DNA of 64,000 nucleotides from Candidatus Iainarchaeum sp. (lineage in GTDB: Archaea > Iainarchaeota > Iainarchaeia > Iainarchaeales > UBA10219). The position numbers were made by a program, and so were the translations under genes. The stretch is from assembly GCA_018304425.1 (NCBI GenBank), contig JAGVWE010000006.1, positions 71,281-135,280 on the forward strand, read 5' to 3'. A model generated the notes under the pieces. The model was not told the origin of the DNA, searched no databases, and saw only the letters and a list, made by a program, of their open reading frames with translations. Position 1 is the stretch's first letter, and each line of letters starts with the position of its first letter. Below are positions 40,285 through 48,582 of the stretch, in pieces.

Positions 40285-41066
40285 CCTTGATTGGCATCAT
40301 CGGCGGCAGCGGCTTGTACGACCCGGAACTATTGGAAAACAAGAAGACCGTGAACGCGAAAACGCCGTACGGCAAACCCTCGGACAAGATAACTACTGGC
40401 ACCATCCAAGGCGTGAAGGTCGCGTTCCTGCCCCGCCACGGCGCGAAGCACACCCTGAACCCCAGCAACATCCCTTACCGGGCCAACATCTGGGCCCTGA
40501 AGAAACTCGGCTGCCGCCGAATCCTCGCGCCCTGCGCAGTGGGCTCGCTCCAGGAAGACGTGGAACCCGGGACCCTGGTGTTCCCCGACCAGTTCATTGA
40601 CCGCACCTACAAGCGCGAAACCACGTTCTACGACAAAAAACGGGTCTGCCACATTTCGGTGGCGGAACCCTTTTGCGGCGAACTCCGCGAGCGCCTCGTC
40701 AAGTCAGCCATCCAACAGGACATCCCCTACCGCCGCGACGGCACGTATGTCTGCATCGAGGGGCCAAGGTTTTCCACCAAAGCCGAGTCAAGGCTTTACC
40801 GGGGCTGGGGCGCCCACCTCATCGGCATGACGCTCTGCCCCGAAGCCGTGCTGGCCCGGGAAGCCGAGCTATGCTATGCCCCCATCGCCATGATAACGGA
40901 TTACGACACCTTCAAGGAACAACCCGTGACCACCGAGGAAATCCTTTCCACGATGAAGGCCAATGTGGAAAAGGTCAAGAAACTCCTGCTCGACGCCATC
41001 ACGAAAATCCCCGCCGAGCGGGAGAAGTGCGGGTGCGGGAACGCGTTGAAGGGCGCACTCATCTAG
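40281..41066 (+). CDS. mtnP: S-methyl-5'-thioadenosine phosphorylase
   Basis: 261 aa from ATG 40281 (TLIGIIGGSGLYDPELL). PNP/MTAP motifs: LPRHGAKHTLNPSNIPYRANIWALKKLGC, CAVGSLQEDVEPGTLVFPDQFIDRT, CIEGPRFSTKAESRLYRGWGAHLIGMTLCPEAVLAREAELCYAPIAMITDYD. Substrate-site residues TLCPEAVLAREAE follow the archaeal MTA-phosphorylase pattern. Releases adenine and methylthioribose-1-phosphate, or 5-deoxyribose-1-phosphate from 5'-deoxyadenosine. Coupled to apt. Confidence 0.92.
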   Translation: MTLIGIIGGSGLYDPELLENKKTVNAKTPYGKPSDKITTGTIQGVKVAFLPRHGAKHTLNPSNIPYRANIWALKKLGCRRILAPCAVGSLQEDVEPGTLVFPDQFIDRTYKRETTFYDKKRVCHISVAEPFCGELRERLVKSAIQQDIPYRRDGTYVCIEGPRFSTKAESRLYRGWGAHLIGMTLCPEAVLAREAELCYAPIAMITDYDTFKEQPVTTEEILSTMKANVEKVKKLLLDAITKIPAEREKCGCGNALKGALI

Positions 41067-41104
41067 GCCCATGGTCGGCTCCCATAGCCAAAGGTTTAAA
41101 TAAA

Positions 41105-41130
41105 CGTTAATAGTAACTCTAATATTAACG
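41105..41130. promoter_or_regulatory. Palindromic operator of the RHH gene at 41150
   Basis: CGTTAATA (41105-41112) and TATTAACG (41123-41130) form a perfect 8+8 inverted repeat with a 10-nt centre, about 20 nt before ATG 41150 and overlapping the TTTAAATAAACG promoter stretch. Confidence 0.6.
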
Positions 41131-41149
41131 CCCGCGTGGGTGGAAAACA

Positions 41150-41425
41150 ATGAAGCAGTACGTCACGAATGTGGAGCCAGCCCTCATCAAGGAAGTCGAC
41201 AAAATCGTCAAGAAGAAACAGCATTACAGTTCCCGCAACGAGTTCATCCGGGACGCCATCCGAAGCAAGGTGAAAGAACCACGGGCCATGAAACTCCGGG
41301 AAGCGCTGAGAAAAATCAGAGAAACTGCATTGAAGCGGGGTTGGAATGGAGAGATGCCAACCAAAGCGGAACGCGAAAAAATCCTGCAAGAATTTCTGAA
41401 AGAAAAAGGTCTTTCACTCGATTAA
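41150..41425 (+). CDS. CopG/RHH-type antitoxin or repressor
   Basis: 91 aa. KQYVTNVEPALIKEVDKIVKKKQHYSSRNEFIRDAIRSKV is an RHH DNA-binding domain (archaeal NikR/CopG-like pattern, EF-IRDAIR helix), followed by a charged helical tail. Behind a palindromic operator. The last 12 nt overlap the 3' end of the PIN toxin on the other strand, so this is a convergent rather than tandem antitoxin-toxin arrangement. Confidence 0.78.
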   Translation: MKQYVTNVEPALIKEVDKIVKKKQHYSSRNEFIRDAIRSKVKEPRAMKLREALRKIRETALKRGWNGEMPTKAEREKILQEFLKEKGLSLD

Positions 41426-41851
41426 GTCCCTGGGTGCTACGACGCGAATCAAACCCGCAGCAAGCACAAAATCTTTTTTGTTGAAAGTCATCAAGGCATC
41501 GCAATGGGCTTCGATGGCAATCGCTGCATGGAGGGCATCCATGGAAGGAACGCCTTTTCCGCGAAATTCCTCGGCCAAAGAAGTGCACCGCCCAGTAGAC
41601 TCGGTAACTTCGACAGATATTTCTCGCTCTCGGAAGAAATCGAGCACTTCTTGTGCGGAGTGGTATGCAATCCGCTTGATTTCCCGAAACACGTAATCAG
41701 ACAACACTACGGTAAACCGTTCCGGGCACGCGTCAAAGAAATCCTCGACGTCTTGGTACATCAACTTGAATGGCTTGCCCATGTCGGCCTTAACGAAGGC
41801 GATGAAAATGTTGGCATCCAGGTAGACACGCTGTTTAGGGGCTGGCGACAT
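41414..41851 (-). CDS. PIN-domain toxin, convergent with RHH gene
   Basis: 145 aa from ATG 41851 (SPAPKQRVYLDANIFIAF), the natural PIN start; the GTG at 41907 would add 19 unrelated residues. Acidic sites: YLDANIFIAF, YVFREIKRI, SMDALHAAIA, and the final FNKKDFVLA. RNase-type toxin of the VapC group. Convergent with the RHH gene, with 12 nt of 3' overlap, so toxin mRNA is antisense to antitoxin mRNA at its end. Confidence 0.78.
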   Translation of the reverse strand: MSPAPKQRVYLDANIFIAFVKADMGKPFKLMYQDVEDFFDACPERFTVVLSDYVFREIKRIAYHSAQEVLDFFREREISVEVTESTGRCTSLAEEFRGKGVPSMDALHAAIAIEAHCDALMTFNKKDFVLAAGLIRVVAPRDLIE

Positions 41852-41943
41852 GCACGACCCTCCGAAGGGTTTCGGCAACGGGTGCGGTGCCAGCCATAAT
41901 AGCCACACGCCAACCAGTTTTTAGGCTTTTCGACGATTGCCGA

Positions 41944-42537
41944 TTACTTCAGGGCGCGCGCCTTTTCCAGCATCTCGACGGCGCGCTTGCCGCATTCATC
42001 CAGGGTCTTCCCCAAGCAGTAAAAGCCGTGGCCCTTGACGACCACGAAATGGGTTTGCTTGAGCGCGGACAGGACTTCCTCGACTTCCTTGCGCGTGCCG
42101 TACTCGACCTCGGACTTGGTTTCCGGAACCCCCAACGCCCTTGCATGGGCCAGGATGTCCGGGGAATGACCGTGGAACACCGCGTTCGCGTCCCGCCTCG
42201 ACCGGTAAATCGCCATGTGCACCATGGACTCGGAGCTCGGCTCGTACTTGCCGGTGACCGCGACCCGGACATCCACCATGTTCACGTCCTCGACGTTGAC
42301 GAACTCGTCTTCCACGATTTTCCCGAGGTCGGCGCCGGTGCGAGTGATGAGGCAGCCGTTCTTGTAGCGCGCCGACAGGTTGCCGGAGGTGCCGGCGCCT
42401 TCTCCCTGAGGGGGACAAAACCCCTTCGCAGCCAGCTCATGCGCCCACTTGACCAGGTCCTTGGCCTTGTCGACCTTGAAGGAAGCCCGGTTCATGAACA
42501 CGGTCTCGAACTTGGTTCCACGATAGGATTCAGGCAT
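41944..42537 (-). CDS. Class II aldolase (fuculose-1-phosphate aldolase-like), DHAP-shunt candidate
   Basis: 197 aa from ATG 42537 (a GTG lies 9 nt earlier). Zinc ligands of the FucA family are all visible: E103 in PSSESMVH, H122 and H124 in VFHGHSPD, and the later His in VVKGHGF; GTSGNLSARY is the phosphate-binding loop. Sits 10 nt downstream of mtnA. That pairing points to cleavage of 5-methylthioribulose-1-phosphate or 5-deoxyribulose-1-phosphate to DHAP and an aldehyde, rather than fucose metabolism. A dehydratase (MtnB) role is the alternative. Confidence 0.8.
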   Translation of the reverse strand: MPESYRGTKFETVFMNRASFKVDKAKDLVKWAHELAAKGFCPPQGEGAGTSGNLSARYKNGCLITRTGADLGKIVEDEFVNVEDVNMVDVRVAVTGKYEPSSESMVHMAIYRSRRDANAVFHGHSPDILAHARALGVPETKSEVEYGTRKEVEEVLSALKQTHFVVVKGHGFYCLGKTLDECGKRAVEMLEKARALK

Positions 42538-42547
42538 GTCAACCAAT

Positions 42548-43582
<1,035 letters not shown>

Positions 43583-43586
43583 GGAA

Positions 43587-44132
43587 TCACATGGGGTGGC
43601 CAACCCGGTACCGGCGCTTGCCGCTTCGCTCTGCTGCGCCGGTGGGGTCGGGTCTGCCCGTTGCCCCAGGCCACCAGCCCTTGGGCTCCAATTGCTGGAC
43701 TACCGCATCAATGACGTCTCGGTCCTCGATGCCAAGGACATTCATAAGCCTTGCTTCCACGGCACGTGCGGCGGTGCGAAGGGATTTTTTCATAGGAATA
43801 GGAAGTTCACGAACGTCAAGCCACTGGCCCAATGCATCACGGACGCGCATGAGTTCCACAATCGGTGGCATCGCTTCCTTGAGTTCCGGCAGCTCGCGTG
43901 CAACAAAGCGATAACGCGGCACCCGGTTCAATCGCACGCCAAGCGCGACTTCCATTCTGCGAACCGCTTCCCGGGCCTGTTGCAGGCGCGCAGCCCGCGC
44001 GGCCCGTAACCGGGCAACCGCCACCGGGTTCGATTTCTTTATTTTCTTGGCAAAAATCACATAGTTCTTCGGGGCCTTCACGGGCCTTGGATGATAGTCC
44101 ATGGGGTTCGGCGGTCTGGGCTTTCGCGGCAT
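43587..44132 (-). CDS. Lineage-specific basic protein, function unknown
   Basis: 181 aa, rich in Arg, Lys and Pro at both ends (PRKPRPPNPMDYHPRPVK; RSGKRRYRVGHP). The middle (ARLRAARAARLQQAREAVRRMEVALG) is strongly helical with coiled-coil character, followed by PPIVELMRVRDALGQWLDVRELPIPMKKSL. I recognise no domain. ATG 44132 follows, by 28 nt, a promoter box nearly identical to those of the two large genes at 44745 and 46477, suggesting common control. Confidence 0.6.
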   Translation of the reverse strand: MPRKPRPPNPMDYHPRPVKAPKNYVIFAKKIKKSNPVAVARLRAARAARLQQAREAVRRMEVALGVRLNRVPRYRFVARELPELKEAMPPIVELMRVRDALGQWLDVRELPIPMKKSLRTAARAVEARLMNVLGIEDRDVIDAVVQQLEPKGWWPGATGRPDPTGAAERSGKRRYRVGHPM

Positions 44133-44160
44133 TTAATCCACTATAAGAGAAGCCGTCGAA

Positions 44161-44178
44161 CTATTTAACGGTTTCGGG
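44161..44178 (-). promoter_or_regulatory. Shared promoter module, copy 1
   Basis: Minus strand reads CCCGAAACCGTTAAATAG, a BRE-TATA-like box 28 nt before ATG 44132. The same string is found at 44706 and 46439. Confidence 0.6.
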
Positions 44179-44255
44179 TTCCGCCTTCCTTGCCGTTCAC
44201 TTCCATTCCTTGGCCCCCAACCTGAATTCCAGTCTTTTCCCCGGCATGCAAACCA

Positions 44256-44573
44256 CTAGCCTTGCACGTCCAGTACCCTGTACCAGCGTTCGCCGAAGGC
44301 ATCCTCCAACATGGATGCATACCCCTCCCCACAGAGGTTTTTGAGACGACGCTCCACATCCCCGTAGAGGCGCATGGCTGCCTTGGTCAATACCGTGTCC
44401 CTTTCTCCCGTATGCTGGCCAAGCCAGATAACGAGCCGCCTGGCGGCATCGCGGGCGACAAACAATTGGCGAAACGGCTCGGGTTGCGTACTGATGATAT
44501 TCACGCGCTTGCTGCGCGGAAGGCCTTTGTCCCACTTCACGGCTGGCACGGCATCGAGGGAAGACAACACGAC
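44256..44573 (-). CDS. Hypothetical small protein
   Basis: About 105 aa from GTG 44573 or TTG 44570. I recognise no family. The sequence is protein-like and helical (QLFVARDAARRLVIWLGQHTGERDTVLTKAAMRLYGDVERRLKNLCGEGYASMLEDAF), with Cys and Trp conserved-looking spots (GERWYRVLDV). The overlapping alternative frame ending at 44197 is Arg/Gly/Pro-rich and less likely. No clear promoter box. Confidence 0.5.
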   Translation of the reverse strand, partial: VVLSSLDAVPAVKWDKGLPRSKRVNIISTQPEPFRQLFVARDAARRLVIWLGQHTGERDTVLTKAAMRLYGDVERRLKNLCGEGYASMLEDAFGERWYRVLDVQG

Positions 44574-44705
44574 CGTCCCTTGAACAAACCCCGATTGTAG
44601 CGGTGTTTCCTGGATTGGCCCATGCTGCCTCGGCGCGTCATGGAAACAATTACGCTACAGGGACTTAATTAACGTTTGCAGGCCTAGGCATCAGGCAGGC
44701 AGCGA

Positions 44706-44724
44706 CCCGAAACCGTTAAATAGG
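44706..44724 (+). promoter_or_regulatory. Shared promoter module, copy 2
   Basis: CCCGAAACCGTTAAATAGG, a BRE-TATA box, 22 nt from the end of TAG to ATG 44745. The 16-nt core and spacing are identical to copy 3 at 46439. The 44574-44705 stretch upstream holds no gene that I can see. Confidence 0.65.
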
Positions 44725-44744
44725 CTGGAAGCCTTGACTATTAC

Positions 44745-46433
44745 ATGGCTTTCAGCACGCGGGGCATTCGGATGCGCAATCCGCGGACGCACCGGATGCA
44801 CTGGGTCGAGTTTGCTGGCACCGTGCCCATGAAGCAGGCACCGAGGCGCTGGATTCAGGTGCCAGAACCGAGTGCGTGGAAGCAGGAAGGCGGGAAAGAG
44901 AATGCAAGCGCGGCGTTCAAAGCATCCCACAGGGACTTGACAAAATATTATCGGGCAAAGCGGGGCGTGCACGGCCCTGGGGGCATGCCGGCGGACACGC
45001 ACCGACGCGCCACGCAATTGCTACAGTTCCTGAAAAAGTTCCCCCCCCAGCCCAGCGCCGTCGAAGTCATGGCCAACCTGGCCTTCAAGAAGGGCCTGAC
45101 CAAGAAAGCCTTGGGCCCTTGGGCCACCATGCTGCGGTGGTTCCATCAAAAAAATCCGGGCGTGGTATCGGGTTACCCGCAGTGGACGGCAGTGGCCGTG
45201 AACACGGGCACCCTGGCTAGAGTCGATGAGCTGCTGGACCGGCGGCCTGAATTGTTCGACTCCGGAAAAATCGCGGACGCCTTGTCAATCAAGCCAACCA
45301 AGACGAACATTCAAATCATCAACACGGCCGTCGCCATCCTGGATGCCATGAAATTCGTGCAACGGTGGCAGGGGGAAAACAAGGGCCGCATGCAGGTGGT
45401 GGCGTCCAGGCACCGCTTCAAGGTGCGGTCCGCCCCCTTTGACCGGTCCGTGTTCAAGGTGCTCGATGCGCTCGTGAAGGGAGCGACGACCACGGCCGAA
45501 ATAAAGGCCCAGGGAATCAAATACCCCAAGGGACCCCTCAAGCGGCTGGAAGACCACGGCTTTATCGCGGTCAGGAAAGGGAGGGCCCGGAAGTTTTCGC
45601 TCGAAGTGACAGCAGTCGGCCACGAAGCCCATTTTGGCCAAGTGAACCGAAAAAGCGGGACGATTTCGCCGGCCTTCCGGCGGTTGCTCGAAGACAAGCG
45701 GAGCCCAGGCATCCACAAACGGGCGCGGGACAAGGAAGCCCTCCGAAAGTGGGTGGAGGTGTGGGCGGCAAGGCTTGGCCCGGAAACCCCGCTTCCGCGC
45801 GTGATTGCACAAACGCTGGGAATATCACAAAAATACGTGAATTTAGTCATTTATGAGAACCGGTTTCCCTTGGTCGGTGCCGACCGCATGCCGCGCGCCC
45901 GCGCGTTTATCGCGGAGTTAAGCCGGGAAGTGCCGGGCATGGCCGAGAAATGCCAGACCATCGAAGGCGTGCTGACGAAAATGGAGGCGTTCGACCACGC
46001 CCGGCAGGCAGCGAAAGAATTCGGGAACAGGATAGCCAAGCGCTTTGGCCTCGATTTGAAAGCGCGCCCACGCCTCGAGTGGAAGGATATGGCCGTGGAA
46101 GAAATCAGGGCGTCCCGCAAACGCATCGGCGAACTGTGGAACGCGCGGCAGGAACTGGAAGAAGTGGCGAAAAGCGTGCCGAGAAAATCGCCTTCCGGCA
46201 GGCACCTCCGAAGAACGGTGCAGGCCGTGGACGCCGAACTCTGCCGGTTGACTGGTGCGGGCGACCCCAGGAGGCTGGAAAACGTACTGGTCGTCGTGGC
46301 ACCGAAGGGAACCGATTGGCACCTGTGGCTCGGCATAACCGGCTTGCCCCAACCAATTAGACGGCCCTTCAACGAGAACGAAGGCAACCGAAGGGCAGCC
46401 GCCGGGAGTAGTCGACCTTCGGCCTGGCAGTGA
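44745..46433 (+). CDS. Large unknown protein with winged-helix-like modules, paralogue 1
   Basis: 562 aa, no named domain recognised. Helical N-terminal part (TQLLQFLKKFPPQPSAVEVMANLAFKKGLTKKAL), then two helix-turn-helix-like units: KIADALSIKPTKTNIQIINTAVAILDAMKFVQRW, and FKVLDALVKGATTTAEIKAQGIKYPKGPLKRLEDHGFIAVRKGRARKFSLEVTAVG, the latter a winged-helix pattern. A further HTH-like unit is LPRVIAQTLGISQKYVNLVIY. Strongly basic, without signal peptide, so probably a cytoplasmic DNA- or RNA-binding protein. Homologous along most of its length to the next gene, with the same promoter. Confidence 0.65.
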   Translation: MAFSTRGIRMRNPRTHRMHWVEFAGTVPMKQAPRRWIQVPEPSAWKQEGGKENASAAFKASHRDLTKYYRAKRGVHGPGGMPADTHRRATQLLQFLKKFPPQPSAVEVMANLAFKKGLTKKALGPWATMLRWFHQKNPGVVSGYPQWTAVAVNTGTLARVDELLDRRPELFDSGKIADALSIKPTKTNIQIINTAVAILDAMKFVQRWQGENKGRMQVVASRHRFKVRSAPFDRSVFKVLDALVKGATTTAEIKAQGIKYPKGPLKRLEDHGFIAVRKGRARKFSLEVTAVGHEAHFGQVNRKSGTISPAFRRLLEDKRSPGIHKRARDKEALRKWVEVWAARLGPETPLPRVIAQTLGISQKYVNLVIYENRFPLVGADRMPRARAFIAELSREVPGMAEKCQTIEGVLTKMEAFDHARQAAKEFGNRIAKRFGLDLKARPRLEWKDMAVEEIRASRKRIGELWNARQELEEVAKSVPRKSPSGRHLRRTVQAVDAELCRLTGAGDPRRLENVLVVVAPKGTDWHLWLGITGLPQPIRRPFNENEGNRRAAAGSSRPSAWQ

Positions 46434-46438
46434 ATCGT

Positions 46439-46457
46439 CCGAAACCGTTAAATAGGC
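46439..46457 (+). promoter_or_regulatory. Shared promoter module, copy 3
   Basis: CCGAAACCGTTAAATAGGC, then 22 nt from the end of TAG to ATG 46477. Overlaps the 3' end of the preceding gene's flank (stop at 46433), so paralogue 2 has its own promoter. Confidence 0.65.
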
Positions 46458-46476
46458 CGAAATGGAAGGATAATAC

Positions 46477-48012
46477 ATGGCTACCTTGCGGAAGTTCATC
46501 GGCAAAGTGCCCCTCGTCAAGCGGGTGACCATCCAGACGCGGGCAGGCCCCAGGGAAATCGTGAAGCCCGCGCTCAGGCCCTGGATGCGACAGGAAAGCA
46601 CGGCCTATGCAGGCAAAAAGGAGAATGAACCCGAAGCCAATGCCCAGTATAAGAAAGACGTAGCCGAGCTGGCGCAAGAATACGCCAAGGAAGTGGACCG
46701 TTTTGCGGGACACCCGCGTTCCCGCATTGTGGACAGCGCGCGGCGCATGGCCGAGGTGCTCGAATATTTGGCGGCCTTGCCGGAAAAACCGCACGCCAAT
46801 GAAGTGCTGGCCGGCCTGGCCTTCGCCAAAGGCCTCGAAAAAGGGCGGCTACAAGAATATGCGAATAGCCTGGTGCGACTCCAGCGGTTGCGGAAAAAAC
46901 TGTTCTACGGTTCGACCATCAAGATACGGGAACTCGTGAACGCGGACATCCTGCACAAGGTCGACGTCGTGCTGAGGCGCGCCCCCAAAATCATGAATCC
47001 CGCGGAAATCGCGGAAAAGGCTGGGATTGCATCCACGAAAATCAACCGGGATGCGGTGGCAACGGCGGTGAATGTCCTCTCCACCATGAAACTGGCACAA
47101 AAACAACCCCTGTCAGCGAAAGGGAAATCGTTCCGCGTCGTGAACGCCTGGTATAGGCACCGCGTACGGTCCTCACCCGAGGAAAACACCCAATACCAGC
47201 TCATGCAGGCACTGGCCAAGGGACCCCACACGGGGGAACAATTGCAGGAAGCATTGGATTTGCGCAGCAACAGCGGTACCCAGGAGGCTTTGAACACGGC
47301 CATCTCCAGGGGGCTTGCCACGGCCTCCCGTGGCCGCAGCGGAACGCTCGCGCTGACGATAACCGAGCTTGGCAAGGAGCTCCTCGAAGAACAAGCGGGC
47401 CGGAAGCGCATCGTTCCCCGGTTGCGACGCAAATTGCTGGGGGAAAAAAACCATGGACTGACGCCGACGGAAGAATACTCCTACCAATCGCTGTTACGGT
47501 GGGCACGCGTCCAAGCGTTCAGGGCCGAAAATCCGGGATTGACGGACGCTCAAGTCGCCGAGAGAATGGGTGAAATGAAATGGTACCCGACGTTCATTAA
47601 TCGAAAAAACTGGGTGTTGCCCGTGAACGCCCAAAGCCCGGAAGCCCGAATCCGGCGGGCGCAGAAACTCTGGCACGTCATGCGGGAACGCGATCCCAAG
47701 CTGGCCCCCTTCCTGGCCCGGAAAATCGAGGCGGATGCAGCGGCCCATGGCATCCCGGTGGAAAAGGAGGTGCCGGCCAACGGGCTACAGCAACACGTCC
47801 GCAACATGGGGTTCCGGTTGCTCAGGCCAAACGAGGAGGGACTACTACTGACGAGGCCGCAGGAAGATGCCCTAGTAGCCCGTTTTACCATGGCACCGGA
47901 AATGCAAACGCTTTCCCCGGCGGGTCACGCGGCCATGCTTGAATTCCTGGAACGCGTTACTACGCTTTCCCCGGGTGCCCTGCACAGGCTACGCCAGGCA
48001 TGGAGAGTTTGA
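46477..48012 (+). CDS. Large unknown protein with winged-helix-like modules, paralogue 2
   Basis: 511 aa. Aligns by eye with the preceding gene: EVLEYLAALPEKPHANEVLAGLAFAKGLEKGRLQ; PAEIAEKAGIASTKINRDAVATAVNVLSTMKLAQ; YQLMQALAKGPHTGEQLQEALDLRSNSGTQEALNTAISRGLATASRGRSGTLALTITELG, again a winged helix; and LTDAQVAERMGEMKWYPTFI. The C-terminal 120 aa diverge. No nuclease, ATPase or membrane motif is visible. The pair probably arose by tandem duplication. Functions could include lineage-specific transcription or nucleoid proteins. Confidence 0.65.
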   Translation: MATLRKFIGKVPLVKRVTIQTRAGPREIVKPALRPWMRQESTAYAGKKENEPEANAQYKKDVAELAQEYAKEVDRFAGHPRSRIVDSARRMAEVLEYLAALPEKPHANEVLAGLAFAKGLEKGRLQEYANSLVRLQRLRKKLFYGSTIKIRELVNADILHKVDVVLRRAPKIMNPAEIAEKAGIASTKINRDAVATAVNVLSTMKLAQKQPLSAKGKSFRVVNAWYRHRVRSSPEENTQYQLMQALAKGPHTGEQLQEALDLRSNSGTQEALNTAISRGLATASRGRSGTLALTITELGKELLEEQAGRKRIVPRLRRKLLGEKNHGLTPTEEYSYQSLLRWARVQAFRAENPGLTDAQVAERMGEMKWYPTFINRKNWVLPVNAQSPEARIRRAQKLWHVMRERDPKLAPFLARKIEADAAAHGIPVEKEVPANGLQQHVRNMGFRLLRPNEEGLLLTRPQEDALVARFTMAPEMQTLSPAGHAAMLEFLERVTTLSPGALHRLRQAWRV

Positions 48013-48024
48013 ATTACCCCCCCA

Positions 48025-48528
48025 CTACCCCAACCCGCCTGCGAACAATCCGAGGCTGGCCAGGGTGACGAGGACGCCGGCTAGGAGGACGCCGAGGGCG
48101 CTGGCGAGGGCAAAGCGTTGCCAGCTCAGGTTGACGAGGTAGGCGGCCAGGGCCCCGGTCCAGACTCCGGTGCCGGGAAAGGGCACGGCGATGAACAAGG
48201 CGAGGCCCAGCCACCCGAATTTTTCGATGAAAGCATGGCTCTTGCGTTCGGCGCGGGCGGCGGCCTCGGCGTAGAGGAAGGCCAGGGGTTTGAAGCACAG
48301 GAAGCGGCCCAGGAAGAGGTGCAGGGCTTCATAGACGAGGATGCCGACCGCGAAATTGGCGGCCACGGCGACCACGAAGACGAGTTGCCAGGGCAGGCCA
48401 TAACCTGGCAGGACCCAGCCATAGCCGAGGCCCACGTCCCGGGACATGATGCCCAGGGGAATGGCTGCGCGTAACTCGAACACGGGGAGCATGGAGATAA
48501 AGGCGATTAAGGCGAGTTTAACGAGCAT
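48025..48528 (-). CDS. COG2426 small-multidrug-export-like membrane protein
   Basis: 167 aa, four to five hydrophobic segments. LVKLALIAFISMLPVFELRAAIPLGIM is the family start (PELRGAIPLG-type), and KFGWLGLALFIAVPFPGTGVWTGALAAYLV the second conserved block. Despite the name, transport has not been shown for most members. Convergent with the paralogue pair, 12 nt between stops. Confidence 0.78.
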   Translation of the reverse strand: MLVKLALIAFISMLPVFELRAAIPLGIMSRDVGLGYGWVLPGYGLPWQLVFVVAVAANFAVGILVYEALHLFLGRFLCFKPLAFLYAEAAARAERKSHAFIEKFGWLGLALFIAVPFPGTGVWTGALAAYLVNLSWQRFALASALGVLLAGVLVTLASLGLFAGGLG

Positions 48529-48582
48529 GCAGGAGAGTGAACTGCATTAAGAATAAATAGTTGTAGTAATCAATTATAAGCG

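Noticed and set aside
44197-44535. Alternative 112-aa frame over the small gene at 44256
   Set aside because: Its C-terminal part is Gly/Arg-rich and less protein-like than the 104-aa frame, which has regular helices.
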